From Gymnopilus junonius (lineage: Eukaryota > Basidiomycota > Agaricomycetes > Agaricales > Galerinaceae): 17,887 bases of DNA. This document shows positions 8,526 to 17,887 of the stretch, in pieces. The notes under the pieces were generated by a model that saw only the letters and a program-made list of their open reading frames with translations, was not told the origin of the DNA and ran no database searches. A program made the translations under genes and the position numbers. Where the stretch lies: positions 1 to 17,887 of the forward strand of contig JADNYJ010000625.1 of assembly GCA_015501075.1 (NCBI GenBank), read 5' to 3'. The number at the start of each line of letters is the position of its first letter. Position 1 is the stretch's first letter.

Positions 8526-8705
8526 TCTTTTGAACTCGCTTAACTTCTAAACTCTCGCCTTTGACGCCTCGGTACTACGGTCTGATCAACCCGAACATCT
8601 GACACTCAAGGTACTCTACATTTGAACATCTCTTGCTTTGACATCGCGTTGTCATCGCCAAAAAAGCTGAGTAATCTTTTATTCAATCAATCTATCTCTC
8701 CAAAA
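8526..8705 (+). other. retrotransposon leader, no canonical primer binding site
   Basis: The first bases after the LTR read TCTTTTGAACTCGC. A tRNA 3'-end primer site should begin with TGG, and none is found next to the LTR. No convincing match to the start of the predicted transcript (Tf1-type self-priming) was seen either. The leader runs to the gag ATG at 8706. Confidence 0.5.
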
Positions 8706-11059
8706 ATGGCTACTATGAGGACACCCCCTCCTAAGCGCCAGGGCATTGCTTCAGTCATTGCGCGTCCGTGCTCGGCCAGCATGTCCCTGACCAGAGCAGA
8801 ATTTTCTGCTGCTGAGAACTGGGCTCCTGGGAGCCTGAGATCTGAAGGTGACACCCGCTTGTACAGTGATGTTCTTGCTTCGAGACCCACCACCCCTTGC
8901 AGGACAAGGAGGTAGTAGATAAAGCGGACTGATTAGCTACCGGTTTCGAGAATAAAAATAAGAAGGACATACCTCTGCATTTAGAACATAAGAAGAGTCT
9001 CTTTACTGACTCTGACAACGAACAGGACCTGAATGATTGGCCTGAGAGTGCACAGAAGTGGGTAACTGTGCAGCGAAAATGGCGATCCCTGCCCGAAAAT
9101 GAACATTTGGGATTAGCCAAAGATTTGTTCCTGCAGCCTCGAGAACTTACCAAGGAGCAAGATAATAAAACCGAAATCGCGGTAAATGAATCCTCTGATG
9201 ACGAGGAAAAGAAACCTGCTCACTGCAAGAAAGCTAAGAAAGCTAAAAAAGCTAAGAAGAGACGCAACAGTTCCGTCTCTAGCAAAGCAGAGGGCCCATC
9301 CAAGCCCAAAGGAAAGGGGATAGACCCCAGAGAATTCAGCGCCCTAGACTTGAAGGGCATAGATGCCGATATTGAATTGCAGAAGGTGGCATTGGCTCAT
9401 TCCAAAACAGCAAGCGTAATAAGAAACGCTCTGGTGATAAATCTAAAAATATCACTGCGGTACAGCAACCCGCTAAAGGATCAAGCGCTGATCGTCGATC
9501 AGCCAATCCCAAAAATTCAACTTTGAAAAGTAAAGTCTTACCTGATACGGTGAGACTTACAGCTCAAATTTACCCAAAGAGTGTTCTTGGAGCGGCTCTT
9601 AAGGAAGCTGAAAGGGTGGACTCACCTAAGCGATGGGTCTCCGTCAAGCGCACGGACCCCTCTGAGTCTTCCTCAAGCTCTGAGAGGAGTCAGATTCAGA
9701 ATCCTCTGACTCTGAATCTTCGTCATTGTCTTCGAGCTCAGACTCTAGTAGTGATGAGTCAAGTAGTGACTCAACGTCTAGTAGTTCTTCGAGTAAAAAG
9801 TCGAAAAAGAAAAAGAAGTCAAGAGCCATCGTAATAATGACAAACTTGACTCTAAAAGTAACTTTAAGCCATTTAAGTATAATGGTCAGCCTATATTAGC
9901 TGATTACCAACGATTTCTTTGAGAAGCCACCTACTATGCAAAGAGACTTCCCAAAAGGGATCGTATAATTGTATTGTCTCATTTCTTAGATGGGAAAGCA
10001 TACAAATTTTACAACCTCAAGGTTGCTAGCAAGGAAAAGAAATGGTCTTTAAAAGACTTCCTTGCTGGAATATTCGATTATTGTTTCCCAGTGAATTATC
10101 GCATGCAGATGCATCAGAAACTCAATCACTGCTACCAAAATAGTAAGACAGTCGAGCAATATGCTCACGAAATGGAACAACTGTTTGAAATAATTGGCGT
10201 TAAAGACAAGCGCGAGAAGGTCATTAAATTTTGGTATGGCCTTCGCCAAAGTCTTCATGAGGCACTTTGGTGCTATGAATTAAATCCTGAGGTCTATACC
10301 TGGGATGAAGTTTTATCCAAGGCTCTCATAATTGAAGTCTCATGCAGTGATGGCAATAATAATGAATGCCGTGAAGGTACAGTTTTATTAAATTGTGGAG
10401 ATCCTTCTTGGAACAGAGGGCATAACTCCAATGCACCCTGCCGAGATAGAAACTCAAAAGTGAACTCAAATAATTCAAAGAGTCATGAGAACAGGAATAG
10501 ATCTCGATTCTCTAGTAGCGGACCCAGCAGATCTGGACTACCACGTAATTCTTTTAATAAAAATAGAATGGATCACCAATGGAATGGTAGCTGCCCAAAT
10601 AATGATAGGGCTCACCAGGGACGTGACTACGTGAAAACCGAGCAGCGGAGCACTCCAAGACTCTCAGATAAAGAGAAAAATGAGAGGCTAGCACAGGGAC
10701 TGTGCTTTGGCTGCAGAGAACCAGGTCACCTCTCGAGGAATTGCCCTACCAAAAATATGGTTAAGGGTGGTAACTCCAAACCTCCAGGATTATCCAATAA
10801 TAACATTGAGTATGAATCCAGTGAAACTAGTGATGACCAGCCCATAGAAGTCTTAGATAGCTTACCTTTGGGTGCTATCTCCTTTGAAAATGAAAAACCA
10901 GAATCCGGGTACATCACACCCTCCTGGAAAAACCCGCCTTACATGCTACCCCGATCTAGCATAGGTGATTGCTACCTTATGGTAATCGAAGACCTGTTAG
11001 AGCAACAGGTACCTTACCCCAGAGATGAGCCAATAGACGCTTTCGCGCCCAGGCTGTGA
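8706..11059 (+). pseudogene. retrotransposon gag (capsid and zinc knuckle), broken
   Basis: The ATG at 8706 (AAAATGGC, good context) opens MATMRTPPPKRQG. The reading frame then shifts near 8905, 9410, 9687 and 9828. The middle is acidic Ser/Asp/Glu rich (9687-9800), followed by a Lys cluster (SKKSKKKKK). The capsid-like core runs from about 9835 (FKPFKYNG...ILADYQRFL) to about 10360, with typical gag features such as FYNLKVASKEKKWSLKDFL and YAHEMEQLFEIIG. A CCHC zinc knuckle, CFGCREPGHLSRNC, lies at about 10702-10743 after a basic Asn/Arg-rich linker. TGA stops occur at 8930, 9920 and 11057. Gag packages element RNA into virus-like particles; this copy cannot make it whole. Confidence 0.85.
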
Positions 11060-12608
11060 TTTGTTCTAGAATATGTTAATTCTGCCAGACCTTACTATAT
11101 AGTCAAGGACCTCGGTGCAAAATTGGAATTTCCTCTACCAATGGCAAGCATTGAAAATCGTCAATTTGACATTGTGAATTGGTATACTAAGCAGCTCTGC
11201 AAGGCAAGGAAATTACCTTTTACCAAAAATATAGGTTGTGGGATTGGTGATCCTCTATCTATTGTGGCAACTAATCTACTCACAGATGGAATTAATACCC
11301 ATTATCCTAATTTAACAGAAGCATTTGACTCTGATGGTCACTTCTATGTTCATCTCAAGGACCACGGGTCTTCGACTTACATCATAGAAGACACCGACCT
11401 TGAAATCCGAGTTGAGATCAATAATTTACTATTGAAAAGTCCCGACTTCAACTTCGTAAGTTGGTACAGAAGGGTAATACAGCCTATCTATGATGAAACT
11501 TGTACCCTGCAAGCTCAGTATCGAGCCTCACAGATCTATGGTCGCTTACTAAGTGAGTCGACGTCTTCTTGTTCGGAAAACGTACCACCCAATTTGGAAT
11601 CCATTAGTGACTCCAAAAGTGACATGTGTAGTGTCACTACCAGCGAGTGGGATCTGGACGAGGATCTTGACCCAGAGTCTGAGTATGAACTTTGCTCTGA
11701 GTCTGAGAAAATGCCTGACTTACAGGCTGTGAGTGATACTGAGTTGGAATATGATGAAAACCCTGAGCTTAGCGCTGAGGATGAGTCGGACTGGTCTGGA
11801 CTCTGACAATAGTATTGTCACAGACACAGATGTCATGGACGCATCCCCGCATGAACGCACTGCCTGCTGCCGCTGTTTGAATAGTCCACATGCATTTACT
11901 CAGTGTGAAATAAAAAATTGCACAAATAAAGTGTTCACCTCGGTAGATGATGTGTCGCCCAAGCCTGATGACCGCTCCTGGCAAATGGGTGATATTTACG
12001 CGGAGCGTGCAGCTAGGGTACTTACACGCAGTCAACCGTACCCTGCAGATGACACTGAGGCACGAATACCTTGGTTTGATCATTTTCACCACCGTTTGAG
12101 GTGGGACGAAGTAAAGATAATGACATACTTTGTATCTACGATAGTGTCCGAGAATTGGAGACTTGGCTTCATATTGACCGAGTTAGAAATCCTGCTTCTG
12201 CGTGAATGCCATCCTGTGATCGAGCTGTTTGCTGCTCAGATTAACAGAAATAATTATGCCACCATTCAGCAGAATGCGGCATCTGTAAAAGATAAAAGTC
12301 GTATCTTGCCAAAACCCTTAATTGTCAAGGTGAATATTAATGGCAATCCTGCTCATGCCTTGATAGATTCTGGATCCTTGGGTGATTTTATGTCTACCAC
12401 TTTGGCAGATCAGCTTAAAGTTCCTCGGAATAATTTAAAGGAGCCACTTACCTTGCAATTGGCGGTACAGGGCTCTCGTTCACGGATAAATGCTCAGATG
12501 ACCTGTGACTTTCAGTATCAAGGTATAGACGTAAAACGTACCTTTGATATCATTAATCTGTCAAACTATGACTTGATCCTGGGTACACCGTGGATTTGGC
12601 AGCACTGA
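11060..12608 (+). pseudogene. gag-pol linker and aspartic protease, broken
   Basis: The frame continues after the TGA at 11057 through a long linker to an acidic Glu/Asp/Ser stretch (about 11580-11800). It then shifts near 11795 into a frame with a Cys-rich motif, CCRCLNSPHAFTQC (about 11860). A retropepsin-like domain covers about 12290-12600: the catalytic triplet is ALIDSGS (Asp codon at 12366), and NYDLILGTPW is the C-terminal hydrophobic-hydrophobic-Gly motif. It would cut the gag-pol polyprotein. A TGA at 12606 interrupts the frame right after the protease. Confidence 0.85.
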
Positions 12609-14161
12609 GTCTGTATTGGGTTAAATCCAGCTCAAGTCATAGTAGGAAGTGATGTTTCCTTACCTATTAAAACTGGGGTTGACACTCGTCGAGTTGCCCA
12701 CTCTGTGGATATAGAAGACAGCATAGAAGCCACTTGGAAGGAGCTTCAAAAATATGCTGAGCCATTGTGCAAAGACGTTTGGGAAATGGAATTACCTCCG
12801 CTATGGGCAATTAATCATCAAATACCCTTGATTGATGAGACCAAGGCTTATCCTTGGAGGGCGTCTCATTGCCCTGAAGCACTGAGGCCTCAGTGGCAAG
12901 AAAAGCATGATGCATACCTACGAATGGGCCGGTGGTGCCTAACTTCGGCAGTTAACATGGTTCCAATGATTTTCATTGCTAAACCAAGTAAGGATGGAAG
13001 TCCACCTGGCATTAATACTATTGTTGATATGCGAGAACGGAATAAAAATACCATTAAATTAGCTTCGCCTCTGCCTGACATTGATGGCATGTGCAGGAGG
13101 GCATCTAGTAAACCTTTTCAGTCCATCTGGGACCAGAAGGGGGCATTTGAGCAAATACGTATAATTGATGAACATGTCGATCACTCTGCTGTAACAACTC
13201 CTGATGGAAATATTGTCAGTTTGGTGATCCAAATTGGTGATTGTAATGGTCCTGCTACTTACCAGGCACTAATGAACCATCTATTCTCTGCTTATATTGG
13301 CAGGTGGATGGATGTGTACCTAGATGATATTGTTATCTATTCAGATACACTGGAGGAACATGTTGAGCACTGCAAAATCATAATGGATATTCTTGCATGT
13401 GAGAGACTTTACCTTAGTGTGAAAAAGCTCCAAATCTTGCAGCCGGAAATTCACCTTTTAGGTCGCATCATTGATGATAAGGGTATTCGGATGGATCCCG
13501 ACAAAGTTGACTCTGTCGTCAACTGGAAAACTCCTACAAATAGGGATTTACTACGTGGGTTTCTGGGGTCCATAGGATATTTAGCTGATGATGTACCTAA
13601 TGTCCGTATACCTATGGGTGTACTTAGTGCTCTGACGGGTGATACCATTCCCTTTCGGTGGGGTTATACTGAGCAAAGAGCCTTCGAGGAGGTAAAACAA
13701 TTAGTAAATGATGCTTGCAATCATAGTCAAGTTGCTCTGAATTACTTACCTGGGGCAGACCCTATTTGGATGGTCACGGACGGTTGTGCGACAGGTATTG
13801 CTGGCTTAATTAGCCAAGGACCTGAGTGGAAAACTGCAAAAATTGCTGCATTTTACTCCACTAAATTGAACTCTGCTCAGCAGAATTACCCGGTTCATGA
13901 AATAGAAATGCTTGCTGGTGTTGAAACTATGCTCAGATTTCGTGAACTCCTGTTGGGAGCTCGCTTTTTCTGGATTACAGATCATAAGGTTTGATTTACC
14001 TTCTGAACCAGAAAAACTTGTCTGGCCATCAAGCCAGATGGATTGAGAAAATTGGTGTTTTTGACTTTGAAGTCAGGTATATGCCAGGTTCTGAAAATGT
14101 CGTCGCTGATGTGTTGTCCTGCATTTATTCCAATGACTCACCTGGAACTGTTTGCTCATGA
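12609..14161 (+). pseudogene. reverse transcriptase and RNase H, broken
   Basis: The same frame continues after the TGA at 12606. RT motifs are present: MVPMIFIAKPSKDG, the first catalytic Asp in SIWDQKGAFEQIRI, and YLDDIVIYSD (catalytic DD at 13323-13328). After the thumb region (LLGRIIDDKGIRMDPDKV), RNase H begins near 13680 with WMVTDG carrying the first acidic residue, and FWITDHK later. A frameshift just after TDHK (near 13990) ends the long frame; the domain goes on in another frame with LIYLLNQKNLSGHQARW and a final VVADVLS. A TGA at 14159 follows. Active-site residues are kept, so loss of function comes from the frame breaks. Confidence 0.92.
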
Positions 14162-16090
14162 AGTGAATTCACTTACCATGATGTCACTGATGATGACAAG
14201 ATCATCACCGTCTCAGACCTCCCTGTAATTATGGGTCCAGAGGCAATGGCCATATCTGTTCGCGATCCTCTCGTCTTGCAGCAGCCAAGGAAAAAGCTGC
14301 CTGCACCTGCACCCATGGCTAAGTCATCCGTTCGCCATGGCAAACGAATGGAAGGGGGGAGACCACACCACCAAAAATGAAAGCACCAAAAATGAAAGAC
14401 ACTAAACGTCAATCGAAAAAAGCATCTGCTGACAAAGAGATCCGAAGAAGTGCCTACTATGGACACAGCTAATCCAATAGTTGAAGAGTCAACTAATCCG
14501 ATAATTGAAAAATCAGTTGAAAACTCACCTGAAGACGAACCTTATGTCCCAGAAGTGAGCTTTCCGAGTATGACCAATGATAGTCTACTCAATATCGTAT
14601 CTTCGAGTAATGAAGGCATTGACTTACTTAAAGAATTTAAGAGTAAATATTCTGAGGATAAGTTCTTCAAACAAATCCTTGAGAAACCAAAAGACTATAA
14701 AAACTTTCAAGTAACTGAAGGAATTATTTACCTTAACGAAGGAAGAAAAAACCTTCTATGTGTTCCTAAGGTCCTAATTAATGGACGAAGCTCGAGAAAT
14801 AGTTATCTCTGAGGCGCATTCCCTACTCGCACACCTAGGACCGAGTAAAACACTTGCTTACCTTCGAGACCACATGTTTGGTGGAAAGACATGGTCTCTG
14901 ACACTAAAGCATTCTGTGAAACCTGTGTTACTTGCAGAATGAGCAAGCCAAATAATCAAAAGCCATATGGATTATTAAACCCCTTACCGGTTCCCGCACA
15001 GCCTTGGGAATCAATTGCGATTGACTTCGTAGGACCACTTCCTGAGTCAAGTGATCATAATGGGACTTATGATTGCATTACAGTGATAATCTGCTTACTT
15101 ACTGCAATGGTTCATTTAATTCCAAGCCGAATTAATTATAACGCAAGGCAGATTGCCGAGTTAATGTTTGCAGAAGTATTTAGACTTCACGGCTTACCTC
15201 GTAATATCATAAGTGATAGAGACGTTCTATTTACAAGTGTATTCTGGAATCACTTACATAAATTACTCAGAACACGCCTCCGAATGTCAAGCGCTTATCA
15301 TCCTCAAACTGATGGGTCCACTGAGCGCGCTAACCGAAGTCACACAGATGCTCCGTCAGTGTGTTAATAATAAACAGAATGACTGGGTGCTTAAATTACC
15401 TAGTATTGAGTTTGCAATTAACTTTGCATGATCTGAGAGTACAGGATACTCACCTTTCTTCTTAAATAACAGAAGACTCCCTAGAGCTATGATTTGGGAC
15501 TCTGCACCTAAAGAAGAATATCCTTCTATTAGAAACTTTGCACTTAAGAAAAAGCTTGCAATTATGGCAGCCCATGATAGTATTCTGCCGCTCGAGTCAA
15601 GCAAACTCGTGACGCAAATCGAAAACGTGGATCGAACCTTTTACGGAAGGTGATCTCATTTATGTCTCGACTAAAAATATCACCTTCCCGAAGGGACTTG
15701 CTCAAATTAATCCCCAAATTTATTGGCCCTTACAAGATCATTAAAGACTTTGGCAATCATTCTTTTCAGATAGAATTGCCCTCTGACTTAAAGAGACGGT
15801 ATTCACAATGTATTTCATGCATCATTGCTTCGCGTACATGTAACGAATGATGACCGGTTATTTCCCGGGCATCTAGCATCTCAATTACTGACAGAAATAA
15901 CTGCCGATGGTGAATGGGCAGTTGATGCAATACTGTCTCATAGCGGATCAGGCCGAGAGGCTATATTTAAGATATGCTGGAGGGCGGGAGACATAACTTG
16001 GCTCCCTTATGACCAGATCTCTGACTTACATGCTCTTACGTCATACTTAGAGCTTATCGGTGTTGACAAAGTGAGTGACCTTCCGAGTGG
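14162..16090 (+). pseudogene. integrase with GPY/F module and chromodomain, broken
   Basis: After a variable linker, integrase begins with an HHCC zinc domain (HSLLAHLGP near 14815 and CETCVTCRMSKP near 14925), split by two frameshifts. The catalytic core keeps D, D and E: AIDFVGPLP (about 15022), IISDRDVLF (about 15207) and QTDGSTERAN (about 15308). It then shifts near 15335 into NDWVLKLPSIEFAINFA and meets a TGA at 15429. The GPY/F motif KFIGPYKII lies near 15717, then frame breaks near 15650 and 15805. The chromodomain-like module (about 15915-16060) reads EWAVDAILSHSG and WRAGDITWLPYDQI; in chromoviruses this guides insertion to marked chromatin. Frames near 14350-14450 and 14790-14885 also shift. 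Confidence 0.9.
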
Positions 16091-16220
16091 GAAGGGAAAC
16101 CCACCTACTGATGATCCTCAGGTATTTTTGGGATCTCTACTCTTCTTAGAAGATGACTTTTTTCCTTCTATTCCCTCCCCACACTCATCATCACTCCTTT
16201 TCCTACCTCATTCTATCACC

Positions 16221-17023
16221 ATGCCCAAGTCCACCTCCAAAAGTCAATCCTCTCATCATGACCCCATTTCCAGACCTTCCTCGGCATCTGCTTCCCCTGC
16301 TCCTCTTGTGGCAATTCCAGTCCCAGGCCTTACTCAGGCATCTCGCAACACCTATTATCTTTTGCTTCCCGATGAGCGTACTTCTCACACCTGTCAAACA
16401 TTATCACTCTTACGGCGCATCAGATCAGTGCTATTATTGCCTATGACAAATCTCTCCGCTGCCTCCGTCACTCAACAGCAGAAGTTCGTCGAGTCCCACG
16501 GCAAAATCCTTCCCATGCCCACCGGCTACCAAGAACTCGCCACTGTCTTTGACAAGGCAAATGCTGGCTTTGGACTTAGTGGAATTCGCCCCTGCATGCT
16601 GGCCTCTTCATTGCCCCAAAACTGCCTATCCTAGAGGACTTTGGCTTCACCAATGAGGACCTCGGCATTGCTACCCCGCGCCTATCACGGCTATATTGAG
16701 AGAAGACCACAAGAATAAAATTCTAGCCAATACCCTTGTGTGTATTACTCAAGCCAAGGAATGTCATATTATGGAATGGAAGGCGAAGCAGCTAATTAAA
16801 GTGTCCGATCAACTTTACGACATGAGCAGGCACTTCGAGGGACCATCTACCATCACTCCTGCTCCCTCTGCGCCTATCACTCCCTGCTAGCCCTCTGCCT
16901 CCTATCGCCGATGAACTGCTTCGACCTCCCGAAGACCTTAACTTCGACTCGATGGACTTTGAGACTGACGCTCCTCCCGAACCTTCTTCCAGCAAAGGCA
17001 AGACTTCCAAAAGCCGCAAATGA
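16221..17023 (+). pseudogene. extra 3' ORF of the retrotransposon, unknown function, broken
   Basis: Downstream of the chromodomain an ATG at 16221 (ACCATGCCC) opens a Ser/Pro-rich start (MPKSTSKSQSSHHDPISRPS). Coding-like segments follow in different frames: KFVESHGKILPMPTGYQELA, NSPLHAGLFIAPKLPILEDF, EDFGFTNEDLGIA, AYHGYIE, ILANTLVCITQAKE, and a Pro/Asp-rich C-terminus ending SSKGKTSKSRK before a TGA at 17021. The frame changes at least near 16583, 16670, 16690 and 16890. It has no membrane segment and no signal peptide, so it is not an envelope gene. Upstream the frame is continuous with the chromodomain frame, so it could be either a pol extension or a separate ORF. I do not recognise a family with a known role. 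Confidence 0.55.
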
Positions 17024-17049
17024 TCTTCTTCGAAGACCAGGAGGGCGCA
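17024..17049 (+). other. region of the expected polypurine tract
   Basis: The plus-strand primer should lie just before the 3' LTR. The only purine-rich run is AGGAGGG within GACCAGGAGGGCGCA, short and interrupted, so the site is uncertain. Confidence 0.3.
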
Positions 17050-17331
17050 TGTAATGATCCGGTCCAGTTCTCCCATCCCGGCCTCACCGTCTCTTTCTAT
17101 AGTTAATCCTCTTAGTTATTCCTTTAACTCATCATGACTCACTCTCCTCGCTCTTTAGATTTCCTAAAAAACTTCCTAATCATATGACTATCTACCTCTG
17201 GTATATAAACTGTCGTCGTAGCTAGTCCTTTTTCTTTACAATTTATTCTTTATCCAGTTCCTTCCCTGTGTGAAACTTCTCGTGCGTTGAAACTTCCCCT
17301 TAGTCATCCAACTGAGGCCGCTTTCATCACA
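17050..17331 (+). repeat. 3' long terminal repeat, 282 bp
   Basis: It starts TGTAATGATC and ends TTTCATCACA. Compared with the 5' LTR, six of seven substitutions are CpG losses on this copy, plus four single-base indels. It is followed directly by the AATGC target-site copy. Confidence 0.96.
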
Positions 17332-17336
17332 AATGC
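17332..17336 (+). repeat. target-site duplication, right copy (AATGC)
   Basis: AATGC, identical to 8237-8241, directly follows the ACA end of the right LTR. Confidence 0.95.
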
Positions 17337-17887
17337 GGACATCCTCTGGCTCATCTTCTCCCATAACGCCAACATGTTTAACCCAATAGAATACGACATC
17401 CACTCTCAAAAGAGTCTAACGGAACAATCTGCACTGGATACCACCCTCCTCACATCGCACGTGTGCCAAAGCTGGAGAAATTTACTTCTGGAATCACCCT
17501 CTATATGGGGACAGGTTCTACGCCTTGATCGTCTGGATCAGTTGAGCAAGGAAGGGAGGGAAGAGATCTTGAGGCGCACTCTGGAGATAGCCCTTTATGC
17601 CTGATGGGATATGTGCCCAACTCTCAAATTTTTGCCAGTGGCTTCCTCAGCCCACTCCTTTACACTAATTGGTCTAGAATACCAAAGATTCACATCTGAT
17701 TTGCAGGTGGCTGGTCCTCCTTCGAGTCTTCATTCTGGGATGTATTCTTGCTCCCTGCACCCGCTTTGGAATGGTTTTCCGTTGACTGAATTAATGCGCC
17801 GAAAGGGATTTTCGGCTGATGGTGACACTCCTGTTGCACTCTTTTCCAACCATGCACCACACCTCCGAGTATTACACACCAGTGTGT
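17337..17887 (+). pseudogene. F-box gene, 3' fragment after the retrotransposon, decayed
   Basis: The frame carried over from 8213-8241 continues with ADILWLIFSHNA, then LLTSHVCQSWRNLLLESPSIW (F-box core, about 17450-17508). F-box proteins bring substrates to SCF ubiquitin ligases through Skp1; in mushrooms the family is very large. The first frame ends at TGA 17602-17604, but similarity continues in the next frame (GFLSPLLYTNWSRIPKIHI, then WDVFLLPAPALEWFSVD) with in-frame TGAs at 17697 and 17787, and shifts back for ALFSNHAPHLRVLHTS before the window ends. These downstream parts resemble the Leu-rich tail usual after such F-boxes. No splice signals explain the shifts. So the gene is broken by both the insertion and later point changes. 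It is incomplete at the window edge. Confidence 0.78.

Larger units (their letters stand above)
8242..17331 (+). mobile_element. full-length Ty3/gypsy chromovirus-type LTR retrotransposon, decayed
   Basis: The 9,090-bp element is bounded by LTRs starting TGT and ending ACA, with a 5-bp TSD. Internal order is gag, protease, RT, RNase H, integrase, GPY/F, chromodomain and an extra 3' ORF; integrase after RT is diagnostic for Ty3/gypsy, and the chromodomain for chromoviruses. The polyprotein is broken by at least a dozen frameshifts and six or more in-frame TGA codons, so it cannot move by itself. LTRs are about 96% identical counting gaps (7 substitutions and 4 single-base indels in 285 columns), so the insertion is fairly young. 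It lies in the same direction as the F-box gene that it interrupts. Confidence 0.96.

Noticed and set aside
9644..9829. Minus-strand ORF rich in Leu, Asp and Ser
   Set aside because: It is the antisense of the Ser/Asp-rich gag tract; low-complexity shadow.
16221..17023. Envelope-like gene in the retrotransposon
   Set aside because: The position fits, but no signal peptide, membrane helix or glycoprotein features are visible, so it is reported only as an unknown ORF.
1..17887. CRISPR array, tRNA or rRNA genes
   Set aside because: No regularly spaced short repeats and no cloverleaf or rRNA-like sequence were noticed; the window is eukaryotic.

Overview
The window looks like nuclear DNA of a filamentous basidiomycete, probably an agaricomycete. 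Its genes are cut by many short GT-AG introns of about 50-80 bp. It carries a fungal six-helix voltage-gated K+ channel, a tandem pair of aldo/keto reductases, an F-box gene of the type that is multigenic in mushrooms, and a Ty3/gypsy chromovirus-like LTR retrotransposon. No tRNA, rRNA, CRISPR array or prokaryotic operon was seen.

Layout. Bases 1-130 may hold the 3' end of a gene. Bases 367-745 hold a three-exon gene for a small secreted, cysteine-free protein of 85 aa. Bases 1209-2266 are a frameshifted aldo/keto reductase pseudogene, and 3290-4349 are its intact paralogue (309 aa, three exons). Both share intron positions and a TACGTCA promoter element. Bases 4350-5922 are a gene-poor stretch with two copies of a diverged direct repeat, the second lying just upstream of the channel gene. 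Bases 5923-7792 encode a 517-aa Kv-type channel in seven exons with a TVGYG selectivity filter.

Bases 8242-17331 are a complete 9,090-bp LTR retrotransposon. The LTRs are 284 and 282 bp and the target-site duplication is a perfect 5-bp AATGC. The element landed in the first codons of an F-box gene: removing the element and one TSD copy restores an open frame that runs into an F-box. Gag, protease, reverse transcriptase, RNase H, integrase, a GPY/F module and a chromodomain are all recognisable but broken by more than a dozen frameshifts and several TGA stops. An additional serine-rich reading frame of unknown function lies between the chromodomain and the 3' LTR.

Main signals. All seven substitutions between the two LTRs are C:G to T:A changes at CpG, and the in-frame stops of the polyprotein are TGA, several at places where arginine (CGA) would be expected. 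This fits silencing by CpG methylation followed by deamination. The F-box gene downstream of the element has decayed too. I see no evidence for a new multi-gene system. The most novel items are the small secreted protein gene, the extra 3' ORF of the element and the CpG-restricted decay.
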